DNA of 64,000 nt from contig NC_134110.1 of assembly GCF_040939455.1 (NCBI RefSeq), forward strand, positions 99,663,001-99,727,000, given 5' to 3'. Within the stretch, counting starts at the first letter, position 1. The number at the start of each line of letters is the position of its first letter. The notes under the pieces are model-generated. The model worked only from the letters and a program-made list of their open reading frames with translations, had not been told where the DNA came from and searched no databases. The translations under genes were made by a program, and so were the position numbers. This stretch comes from Microcebus murinus. Its lineage: Eukaryota > Chordata > Mammalia > Primates > Cheirogaleidae. Below are positions 12,600-21,587 of this stretch, in pieces.

Positions 12600-13045
12600 G
12601 TTTCTCTCCGTGTTGTCGCCGTGGACATATCGTAGGGCACTAGCTGCTCTTCACTCGACCTGGGATTCCCCGGCCCGCTGCCTCCGGAGTGCACGAGGCA
12701 CGTGGTGGTCTGACCGCACGCATGGCCGCAGCCACACGGGTGGGGTGTGCCTGCGCGGCCAGGGAGTCTCCAGCTCACGCGTTTTCCAATCCCATTTCCC
12801 GCCAGGAAAGAGGGAGAGAGCAAGGGGGAGGGGTGGAGAAAGAGGAAGGAAGGCAGGAAGGAGGGAGGGATGGAAGGCGTGATGGAAGGAAGGACGGAAG
12901 GAGGGAGGGATGGAAGGAAGGCAGGAAGGAGGGACGAAGACTGCTCGACAAGCAGAGATGGGCCACGGCACACCTATTAGTCTCCACATAGTGGACGCTG
13001 CTCTTGCCAGTGAAGATGCTCGCCGTGTGGCCCGAGGTTTATCAG
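12600..13045. other. CpG-rich block around a GGAA-type tract
   Basis: By manual count there are about 19 CpG dinucleotides in 12600-12805, and several more after the polypurine tract up to 13045. The surrounding intron is CpG-poor. Repetitive open frames on both strands come from the purine tract and GC-rich flanks and have no family resemblance. Confidence 0.75.
12803..12940 (+). repeat. GGAA/GGGA polypurine tract
   Basis: About 138 bases, almost purely purine on the + strand, built from 'ggaa', 'ggga', 'ggca' and 'ggat' tetramers. A block around 'ggaaggcaggaaggagggagggatggaagg' recurs. It is a potential triplex (H-DNA) former. Confidence 0.95.
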
Positions 13046-13089
13046 TTCTATTTCCAAGCAAACGCAAACCATTCCACCTCATTTCTACT

Positions 13090-13565
13090 GCACTCCCCGA
13101 TCAAACTGTCCCCACTCCCACCCAGGCCCCTGCGGCCATCCTGCTGCTTCATCTTGTCCTGCTCTTTTCACGCCATTCTCCTTGTAGTGGTCTGAGAGGC
13201 CATTTGGACTCTATTTACCCCCCAAACATACTTAAAGCCCTCAGTGTTCCCCTTAGCATTCACTGAAACTTAAAGCAAGATTCCTGAGCAAGATACAAGG
13301 GCCTTTATATCCCTGTGTTCTCCTCATTAGTCCCACTCTACATCCACACTGCCCTCCACGCTCTTCTGGAAATATTACCATTTCTTCTGCACCTCAGGGC
13401 ATTTGCACGTGCTGTTAACCGCTCCAGCATATTGCCATCCCCTTTCCTTTAGCCTGGTTCTCACTCTCATTCTCACTCTTCCTCTGGAATTCAGCTTAAC
13501 TTCCTCAGTGACCTTCCTGACTGCCATTCATGTTTTTATTCTCGCATCAGCATTTCCTTGTAGTG
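13090..13565 (+). mobile_element. L2 LINE 3' region relic
   Basis: 'ccctccacgctcttctggaaat', 'gcacctcagggcatttgcacgtgctgttaacc' and 'ttcagcttaacttcctcagtgaccttcctgactgcc' parallel the L2 order '...cctcagggcctttgcacttgctgttcc...cttctcagtgaggccttccctgacc'. Diverged. Confidence 0.7.
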
Positions 13566-13639
13566 TCCTGAACGTTAGCCCACGACTTCAGGCAACTTTC
13601 CTACTGTGGCTCAGCCTCAATTTGCCCGCATGCACTGGA

Positions 13640-13732
13640 GGATAATGATAGCATCTGCGTCACAGGATTGCAGTGCTTAAATGATATAATGCATACAAAG
13701 TGTTCAGAAAGACCCGTAGCGCGTAGCATAGG
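13640..13732 (+). mobile_element. MIR SINE 3' fragment
   Basis: 'ggataatgatagcatctgcgtcacaggattgcagtgcttaaatgatataatgcatacaaagtgttcagaaagacccg' matches the MIR stretch that follows the core ('GGGATAATAATAGTACCTACCTCATAGGGTTG...'). Confidence 0.65.
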
Positions 13733-13840
13733 GCTTCTCAGACTATCACGTGCATGACATCTTACCAAATCTTACCAAAATGCAGATTCCGACTGGGTAG
13801 ATCTCAGATGGGACCTGGTTTTTAGAGCAGGGAAATAGCA
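13733..13840 (+). mobile_element. MER5A-like hAT DNA transposon fragment
   Basis: 'cttctcagactatcacgtgcatgaca', then 'aaaatgcagattccgactgggtagatctcagatgggacctggtttttagag' follows the recalled MER5A order (terminal repeat, 'aaatgcagattc...', 'ggtctggggtgggacctgag'). Confidence 0.55.
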
Positions 13841-16800
13841 TGTGAGAATTTGGTGGCATGTGAAAACAGGAAGAATAGTCCAACTTTGACGTCATAAAAC
13901 CTTAATTAAGAGCTCTGTGCTAGACAGGAAGTGCAGAAACACTGTGAGGAGAGAATGGTGGGTTGTGTGCACACAGGGCGTGGACTAGGAGAGAGAAACC
14001 TCAGGCTGGAGCCTCTGTGACTGAGAAAGGCCCTGGTGAAAACGAAACCAGGCAGGTCAGGAGGGGAGGCCATTCAGGTGGAACATTTGAAGTCTGAAAT
14101 GGTAGAGGGCAGACAAGTTAAAAAGTCTTGTGACTGCGAAAAACAGGGCTTAGGACAAGCCACTCAGGTTCAGAGCTTTGATCCTATCTAAGCGGCACAA
14201 GCAAAGGGAGAAGGTTAATGGTTGGAGTTATGCAGCTGGCCTTTTGAGTGACCTGGGAACCTGTAAAATGAGCAGACTGGGCTGGAGGGTCTCTGCAGTC
14301 GCGTTGGGTTTTGTAACTGTGATTCTCTGAATACGCTATTTTGTTTGCATGGACCCGGCCTCCCACAGTTGGCAGAGATGACACTGACTGGTGCACCACT
14401 GTGCACAGACCGGCCTTCCTGGCAACACAGCATCGCTCGTGCTTCCTGAGGTCACAGGTGGCGCTGGGAACACACACAGGGCGGCAGGGACGTTCGCAGT
14501 GAGTGCGTGTGAACCGCAGCCCAGTCACCTGGCTGCACAGGGGAGCCCTGGTGCAGAAATTATGCTTCCTTGTAGAGGAACCATGTAGGTAAAGCAAACA
14601 AACAAAAACCAGGCCTTCCCCGGATCGATCGAGTGGGTGCCCACCCAGATGTTTCCATGTTTCCCAGAAGGCTTTAGTTCTTTGTTTCCCATTTCTACCT
14701 TTACCTGTTGCTACTGGAAAATCTCTTTTTATACTCTAAACGTATTTAGCTGGAGTGTGCAGAGTGCGTTACCAACAAGTGCCTTCCCGCAGGCCGCGTG
14801 CCAGGAAAGCTCCGTCACGCAGGAAAGAAACACCTACACCTACTTCTCATTTCTTCATATTCCCCAACCCAGCATGTGCTGCCCCTTTTGCCAGCAGTTC
14901 ATCCTGAATGCATTGTGAAAGGCAGAGAGGAAATGCAGGCTGGAGGAAGTTTCTAATTATTCTCCAGTCTTGCTTGCACCCAGTGAGGCTCTGGGGGAAG
15001 CCGGGAGGGAAGGGGCCGCCCTCACACGTCCCGCAAGCACTGTCCCCTGCCGACCGGGGCAACTACGAGCCCCCTGAGCTGTGAAAAACACCTCATTTGT
15101 CATGTCCTGGTGAGCATGCTTGGAACATCATCATTGGGTTTCGTCGTCAAACAGGTAGACATAGGCCCCAGCCACCTTGATTTGGGCAGGGTGAGAGGAG
15201 AACCCAGCCACCCCATGCCTAAGTCCCTCCTTTGCCACTTGCCACCGTCTCCCGAACGTGCCCAGCTCCACCTCTGGATTCTGCTGAGGAGGAAGGCGCA
15301 GGCGAGAGCGCCAGTCTGTGAGTGGGACTGCGCTCCAAGTCCCTTGAGATCTGTCTGCTGTGCAGTTGCTATTTTAGTTCATTAATTAACACATTTATTG
15401 AATGTCTATTGTGTGCATGATGGTGTGTGAGGCTCTGAGCAAAATTTGTCCTAAAAAAGTTCACATTTTACTAAAAGTTTATAATGCAACATCATAAACA
15501 ACATGACAAAACATATTTAAAAACAGCTCATTTATCTGGGTGAATGCCAGATCAAGCAGTTCCATTTTCTAGATGAAATAATACAAAATGAGAGGAGCCC
15601 TCAAAGCATGTCTACCTGGCCCACCTTCCCCCAGGCAGGGGCCACGCAGCCTCTGCCGGAACCATTCTGATGCACTGAAGCAGACGGTTCTGGTCGGGCA
15701 GGTGGCTCATCACCCTGCGTGACATCCGGTCTCTACCCACAGCCTCCTGTGCTCACCCCGCCCCCCACAGGGCCCACCCCTCCCAGGAAGGCTGCTCGTT
15801 AGCATAGTACAACAAGAGCTCTTCTCCCCAGCTCTGGTTAACCAGCACCCTCTTCCCTCTCTAGAATGTTCTTCCCAATGCCCTTAGTATATTGAATATT
15901 CATGCCAAGTAGGTTACTTTTAGTCCACCAGCAAGAGAACCTCCAGTTGAGCTGAACACTCAACAGAGTCAACTTGAGTTTCTGAAACGATTTTAATGTC
16001 CTTTTTATTGTAAACTTAGTTTTGCATTACTTAGTTTAATTAGCAAGTTATTTAATTTAGTTACTTTAATTAGCATATAAACTGATGAAATATGCATCTG
16101 GAAGGAGAGTTGTTTCTGTGAAATCTACATCGACAGCTTTGGGAAAATTGAATAGAACCAGGGCAGGGTGGTGTGTTTCTAATCATGTCGATGTAGCGAC
16201 ATAGCCATCAGGACCCCTGGGAGGAGGCTCTGGCTGCCCTAGAATGTCACGGACCTCGAGGGCCGCCCTGCCCCTGCTCTGCTGCAGCGCCATGTGCTGC
16301 CGGCCACGGTGCCCCCTCACAGGACGCGCACAGGAGCTGCCTGCACAGGCCACCGGGGGTCCCGCTGCTGTATCCCAGAGCATCAGCTGCTGGGTTTTGC
16401 TTTAGTGGTGATGTGTCACATAGACCAGGAAAGTGGAACATGTTAGGTGTTTCAAAAAGAAGGGATTTATATCAAAGAAAGGACGGAATAGGTGCTGGGA
16501 GACTGAGAGGATGAAAAGCAGATGCCCATGAAATAGATTCAGAACTAAAGGAAGAAGCTTCTACATTGGGGCCAGAGGAACGAAGGAAGCGGGTCTTTAG
16601 GGGCCCAGCCTCGCGCCTGCTGGGACTATTATGAAGCGAGCCAGGCTGCAAGGGATCAAGGCATTCCTGGAATATTCCGGCTGCCAAGGGCACAGGGCCC
16701 AGCTACCGCTGCCTCCCCCAGGCCATGGCCAGCTCGTGCCAGGAGTGTCAAAAGCAGCCTTGGCTGGAGGCAGGAACTTTGCAGGTTCTGTAATGGTAGG

Positions 16801-17199
16801 ACGCTGGTCTGAGCCAGAAGCCAGAAAAAAGTCTCTTCTCTCTTCCCACATTCCAAGCTCCTGCCAGTGCCACCTACTGGCAGCACCTATGGGGCAGCCA
16901 GCCCTCAGGGGTCTAGGAAATGTGGTCTGCAGAGCCCCGGCCAGCCCCACCTCGCAGGGTGGTGGGAACAGTTGGGTGCTCCCCATTCTCTTTTGCTACT
17001 TTCACTTGCTTCCAGCTAAGAAGCTTGATAAGTAAGCTTGTTAAAGCTATTTCCAAGTAACATCTGGAGGTGACAGCCTGAAAGACTACGCTTCCAAACA
17101 AATGCACGAGCTCTAGATCGTGGAGGTTGTGTTAGTCCAAGCAGCCGAATCTGGCAACCGCATGGCTTTCCTTGCAAGTATGACCACAGACCTGAAGCA
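13841..17199. other. Mostly unique intronic sequence, no gene seen
   Basis: No splice-supported exon was recognised. A short LINE/MIR-like fragment ('cacatttattgaatgtctattgtgtgcatgatggtgtgtgaggctctgagc') sits near 15388-15440. A pair of identical TAATTA-containing motifs lies at 16035 and 16065. The moderately GC-rich part around 16200-16950 could be an unrecognised old repeat. Confidence 0.4.
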
Positions 17200-17765
17200 G
17201 TCACTGTCACCCTCCAACATGCCTCCCTTTGCCCCCTTGAGATTCACTTGCCTGATCCAAGAGGACTGTTTCCTCCTTTCTCCTGTGTCCTCGTCCTGCC
17301 AAAGGTCTGCTCCACTATTTTTAACTATTGGCCTCACTCCTTATTCCAGTGAGAAAATGGAAGCAATAAAACAAGAGCTTCCTTATTTCCCCACCACTGT
17401 CGCCGCCAGCATCCCCGCTCCTGCACCTGTGCGTCCTGCCCCACCCCGCACGTGCTCCTGCCTGAGATCCGTCTCTTCTCATTTGCACTGGAGGACTCCC
17501 CTTCTCACCTGCTCCAGCACCTCGTTCATGAAATTGTCCTCTCTCTCCCTGTTCCACTTTATCAATTTTTCCTTGCTACTGTGTCGTCACAGTCATCACA
17601 TGAGCAAGCATGCTGTAGTAAGGAAAAATAATAGACCCACATCACCTACCACCATGTCACTTCCTGCTCTTTGCAGACAAACTCCTCAAAAGATTTGTCT
17701 TATTTTATGTCTCCTCTTCCTCACTTCCCATCCTCTATATCTGTTTCTGTTTTATAATTTTTAAA
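17200..17765 (+). mobile_element. L2 LINE relic, upstream segment
   Basis: 'ctttgcagacaaactcctcaaaagatttgtcttattttatgtctcctcttcctcacttcccatcctct' resembles the L2 coding-region text recalled as 'gcaaaactcctcaaaagagttgtct...'. The 214-codon open frame at 17120-17764 is Ser/Pro/Leu-rich, reads through this relic and is judged a chance frame. Confidence 0.5.
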
Positions 17766-17769
17766 TGTT

Positions 17770-18465
17770 AGTTTTAAAATCTAGCACACATGCATGTACC
17801 CAGTCATAAGAAAATACCACCACGGCAGCATCACAGAAGCTCTGCTCTTACCCGTCTTACCATTGTGTTCTACGTTCTTCCCAAGTGTGATCACTATTGT
17901 GAAAAAAGTTAGTTTTGCAGGTTTTGCCTGGCTTTCTACAAAAGAGATCATACATTGTTTTGCGCTTGTGTGTATGTATGTTTCTGGATTATTTTGTTCT
18001 CCGTTATGCTTATCAGATATGGATCCACACAGCTGTAATGCATTCATTTTCATTGCTTTACAATAATGCATTGTAAGAATAAACCTCACTTCATTTATCC
18101 ATTGTATGGTTATTGATGGACACTTGAATTGTTTTCAGTTTGGGGATATTATGATTAATGTTATTGTGGATGTTTCTTCCTCTGTCTTTTGTACACATGT
18201 ACACTTATTCCTGGTGGGTTAATCCCTTGGAGTGAAATTGCTGAATCACAATGCACAGATGGGCACATTGAACTTTAGTAGGTGATGCCCACAGTGTTTT
18301 CCAAAGCGGTGGCTCCAATTTACATTCCCACCCACAGTGTGTGAGTATTGAGATTGCTCCAAATCCCCTCCAAAATTTGGCATCATGAATCCTCTTAATT
18401 TTAGCCTTCGGTAGTGTCTCGATATGATTTTAATTTGCATCTCCTGATAATGATCGAGCTATTAT
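17770..18465 (-). mobile_element. Ancient L1 (L1M class) fragment
   Basis: 'tttatccattgtatggttattgatggacacttgaattgttttcagtttggggatattatgattaatg', 'cctggtgggttaatcccttggagtgaaattgctgaatcac' and 'gtgttttccaaagcggtggctccaatttacattcccacccacagtgtgtgagtat' are the reverse complement of the ORF2 3'/UTR region of old L1s. It sits between two L2 pieces. Confidence 0.75.
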
Positions 18466-18469
18466 AAAA

Positions 18470-19190
18470 GGTGTCCTTGATTCTTCTTTTTCCTCATCCC
18501 GCGCTCCAATCCATCAGCAAGTCCTGTATGCACCTCCTTCAAAAAATGTCCCGAATCTGACCACCCTCCCCGCCTCCGCTGGTAACGCGGGGTCCGCACC
18601 ACAGCGGCTGGCCTTCTCCCGGGAGCTGGCGGCTCTCCGTCCCGCCTCCACACAGCCCACCGGCCACACAGCAGCTGCAGTCGCCTTCCTGTCACCCTGC
18701 TTCTCTCTTTAAACCTCTGCGAGGACGCCTCATTGTAATTAAATGAAGCACAAATTTGAGGGCGGACGAGTCCCAAGGCCCCCTGTCTGGCGCCCGCGCA
18801 TCCCTGCACTCTCCCCGCGGCCTGCCCAGGTTGGGCGGCGCCAGCGCCCTGTGTCCTAGACACCCCGTGTCTGCCTCCGTCAGGGACTTTGCGTTTGCTG
18901 GTCCCTTGTCCTGCTGTCCCCCGGACCTTTATGTAGCTCATCTCCCTTCATTCAGGACTGAGATCAAGCATCACTTCTGAAACACACACCTCTTCCCACA
19001 CCTGTGGACTCTGCCTACCTCCTTACTTGGCATTTTCTCCTTGGCCACTTTAACTCCTGTTGATTCATATGTATTATTATTTTTTTCTCTGACACCTCTG
19101 CTAGAGGACAAGCTACATGAAATCAAGGAGTGTAGAAAAGAGCTTATAACACAGAAGGACCCCAAAGTATTTGATTAGAGGATACTGACA
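18470..19190 (+). mobile_element. L2 LINE relic, downstream segment
   Basis: 'gcgctccaatccatcagcaagtcctgtatgcacctccttcaaaaaatgtcccgaatctgaccaccctcc' is close to the L2 text '...ccagtccaccagcaaatcctgtcggctctaccttcaaaatatatcccgaatctgacc'. It continues to a 3' part with 'gctagaggacaagctacatgaaatcaaggag'. It keeps the order expected after the 17200-17765 piece. The middle is unusually CpG-rich. Confidence 0.7.
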
Positions 19191-19322
19191 TACATTTACC
19201 ATGCTCAGAAGCTATTTTATTTTTATTGGTGTCTCAATTTGACTAGACAGTATAGACTGCTGACAAGTTTTTGTGTGGCAAATCACAGTGTTATTTTATA
19301 ATGATGAAAAGACATAAGTTCT

Positions 19323-19462
19323 AACGAGTACGATGTGCAACGTTTGGAGGATGGACACGCTTGAAGCTCTTACTTGAGGTGGGAGGGGGGCATGGGCAAT
19401 ATAAGTAACCTTAACACTTGTACCCCCATAATACACTAAAATAAAAAAATAATAAAAAAAAA
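19323..19462 (+). mobile_element. 5'-truncated L1 3' end with target-site duplication
   Basis: Only the terminal 140 bp are present: 'gatgtgcaacgtttggaggatggacacgcttgaagctcttac', a G-rich tract, 'aacacttgtacccccataatacactaaaataaaa' and an A-rich tail. It is flanked by 'gaaaagacataagttct' (19306-19322) and 'gaaaagacgtaagttct' (19463-19479), a 17-bp duplication with one mismatch. The low divergence of the duplication suggests a fairly recent insertion, and the tail type fits strepsirrhine L1 subfamilies. Confidence 0.9.
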
Positions 19463-19659
19463 GAAAAGACGTAAGTTCTCATCCTCCAAATATTAGACTT
19501 GCAAAACTTCTACATATTTGGAATTACTAAAATTTCAACTTTTTATTTCCTATTACACTTGCTATTGAAGACAAAATAGAAAACACAAATATGCACAAAG
19601 GAGAAAATACAAATCACCTTCCTGCCACTCAGAAATCAAAATTCTGCCACTAAGAAATA

Positions 19660-20045
19660 GTTAGGAATTATATTTTGTTGCTTGTCTTTATAGACTTCTT
19701 CCATGCTTTAATGTATATTACATTAAAATAGAATCAGTATGTGTATACTATTTTACCTCCTTTTCTTAATAATATATCATAAACATATGCCCATGAAAAA
19801 ATATATAATTTGACATCATTTTTAAGAACTACATAATATAGCAACATATGTATTGTCCTTTTATTTTCAAGTAATTTCCTATTTCTGAAATCATAAGTTA
19901 CCATCTGTATTTGCTATAATATAAGATGCTATGATAAACTCATTATGAGCTAAATCTTTGCCTTAATTATTTCTCAAAGGTAAATACCTAAAAGTGAAAT
20001 TGCTGGATTCAAGGACAAGCATGGTTTGAAGGTTTTTGATTATAA
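19660..20045 (-). mobile_element. Ancient L1-type fragment
   Basis: 'ctttatagacttcttccatgctttaatgtatatt', 'atatcataaacatatgcccatg' and 'aggtaaatacctaaaagtgaaattgctggattcaagg' resemble the reverse complement of an L1M 3' region. Very diverged. Confidence 0.5.
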
Positions 20046-20899
20046 CATCAAATTGGTCATTTTAAGGTACATTTCCTAAGAATAATTCTGCAACTTCTCC
20101 AATTTCTGATCCAAATTCATGGAAGTCAGTGAGGGCAATTAATGTGACAAAGACTGAGAATGGGGCAGATCTCTTGAGAGTTAAGGAAGAGCTCTTAATA
20201 ATGCCCCACCTGAATATAAAGAACATAATTCTAAAAAGTGTCCTAATTTCTTCCCTTCTTACTTTATTGCATCCGCCTTTATAAACTTTGTTAAATCTAT
20301 TCTATTAAGTAGAAGTACTTCAATATTGACGAAACAAAATTTTCAGAGCAGCTCCCTTAGAGATTCAATTTGAACCAAAATTGTAAGGGAAGCAGACATA
20401 AGTTCCTCAAAACACTTGACAAAAGTCTGCCCAAAGAGAAACTGTGAAAAGCCAGAACTTATAAAAATTTTACACAGCAACCTCTACCCTCAGGCAGAAG
20501 TGATTTTTTTTTTTTTTTTTTTGCTTTCTAAATATATTAAATTTGTCCAGTAACACTTAGTGTCAAGCCCTAAGGGGCAAAATTGCCAGTGCTGGCAAAT
20601 CCAGCAGACGTTGCTCAAACAAGGTGGCGGCAGTGACGATGCCAGCACCCACGGCACATTCCCCCCGCAAGCGGGACCACCACACCCAGCACGCAGTGGC
20701 CAGGCCTGGGCATTTGTCCAACAGAAGAAACAATGGATGCTCGGTATGTGACAAAGCCCTGAGTTAGGCAACACCGATGGGAACACAAATGGGAGGGCTT
20801 CTGTTCTCAAGGAATTCAATTTAGAGGAAAAGAAAGACCAAAAGATTATTATAAGGCAACGTGCTGTGTCCTGGTGGTGGTCGTTCTGAGGTCCGTTGG
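20046..20899. other. Unresolved intronic sequence
   Basis: No gene recognised. The 20523-20760 stretch is GC-rich compared with its flanks and abuts the T run, so a minus-strand retroposed copy of an unknown transcript is possible. 'tgacaaagccctgagttaggc...gaacacaaatgggagggcttctgttctcaagg' near 20750-20815 resembles a widespread ancient mammalian repeat. Confidence 0.4.
20504..20522. repeat. T19 homopolymer
   Basis: Nineteen T residues. On the minus strand this would be an A tail for the sequence at about 20523-20760, but no source gene, flanking duplication or polyadenylation signal was recognised there. Confidence 0.95.
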
Positions 20900-20957
20900 T
20901 GACTGAGAGTAATGTCTTACGGAAAAGGTGACTGAGAGTAATGTCTTATGGAAAAGG
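20900..20957. repeat. 29-bp perfect-register tandem duplication
   Basis: 'tgactgagagtaatgtctta' plus nine more bases is present at 20900-20928 and repeated immediately at 20929-20957 with a single C/T difference. This is a recent local duplication. Confidence 0.97.
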
Positions 20958-21211
20958 ATACAGGGCAACAGAAGTGCCATGCCACGGTGTTCAAAAGAGA
21001 ACATCAGGGAATTGGAATCAGGAAAGTTTTGTGTAAAGAGTGGCCTTTAAGTTGGGCCATGAACGCTGCCTAACCACCTTGTCGTGATGAAGTGACAGAA
21101 AGAGGGATGGATGTTCTGCAAGGAAAAGACAGCAACACGAATAAAACCGGAGTGGGCATGCTGGTGGTACCAGCCTCCTCAGAGCAGAGGAATCGTTGCT
21201 GTTATTTACAG

Positions 21212-21579
21212 CGGCGGTCCCCAACCTTGTTGGCACCAGTGAACAGTTTCATGGAAGACAGTTTTCCACAGACCAGGGGTGGGGCAGAGGGTTGATGGTT
21301 TCAGGATGATTCAAGCGCAGTACATTTATTGTGCATTTTATTTATATTAATATTACATTGTAATATATAACGACATAATCATACAACTCACCGTAATGCA
21401 GAATCTAACACCACCACCGATCCGGCAGGAGCAGTGCTCAGGCGGTGATGCAAGCAGTGGTAGCGGCTGTAAACACAGGTGGAGCTTCACTCGCTGCTGC
21501 CCACCTCCTGCTGCGTGGCCTGGTCCCTAACAGACCACGGACTGGTACTGGTCCACGGCCTGGGGCTAGGGGACTGCAG
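21212..21579. mobile_element. Non-autonomous hAT DNA transposon with intact 8-bp duplication
   Basis: The 5' end 'cggcggtccccaaccttgttggcacca' and the 3' end '...ggcctggggctaggggactgcag' form imperfect terminal inverted repeats of the hAT type. Both flanks are exactly 'atttacag' (21204-21211 and 21580-21587), the 8-bp duplication expected of hAT insertion. The interior ('tgattcaagcgcagtacatttattgtgcattttattta', 'caggaggagca'-like text) carries no transposase and is 368 bp long. Confidence 0.9.
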
Positions 21580-21587
21580 ATTTACAG

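Noticed and set aside
12593..13082. Overlapping 100-140 codon frames on both strands, rich in Pro/Ser/Leu or Gly/Arg/Lys
   Set aside because: They are translations of the GGAA polypurine tract and its GC-rich flanks.
17120..17764. A 214-codon open frame on +, the longest in the window
   Set aside because: It is Ser/Pro/Leu/Thr-rich with no recognisable domain, runs through L2-like relic sequence, and has no splice or promoter context. Pyrimidine-rich sense text naturally lacks stops.
18462..18941. A 159-codon Arg/Gly/Ala-rich minus-strand frame
   Set aside because: It lies over a CpG-rich L2 relic; GC-rich composition explains the lack of stops.
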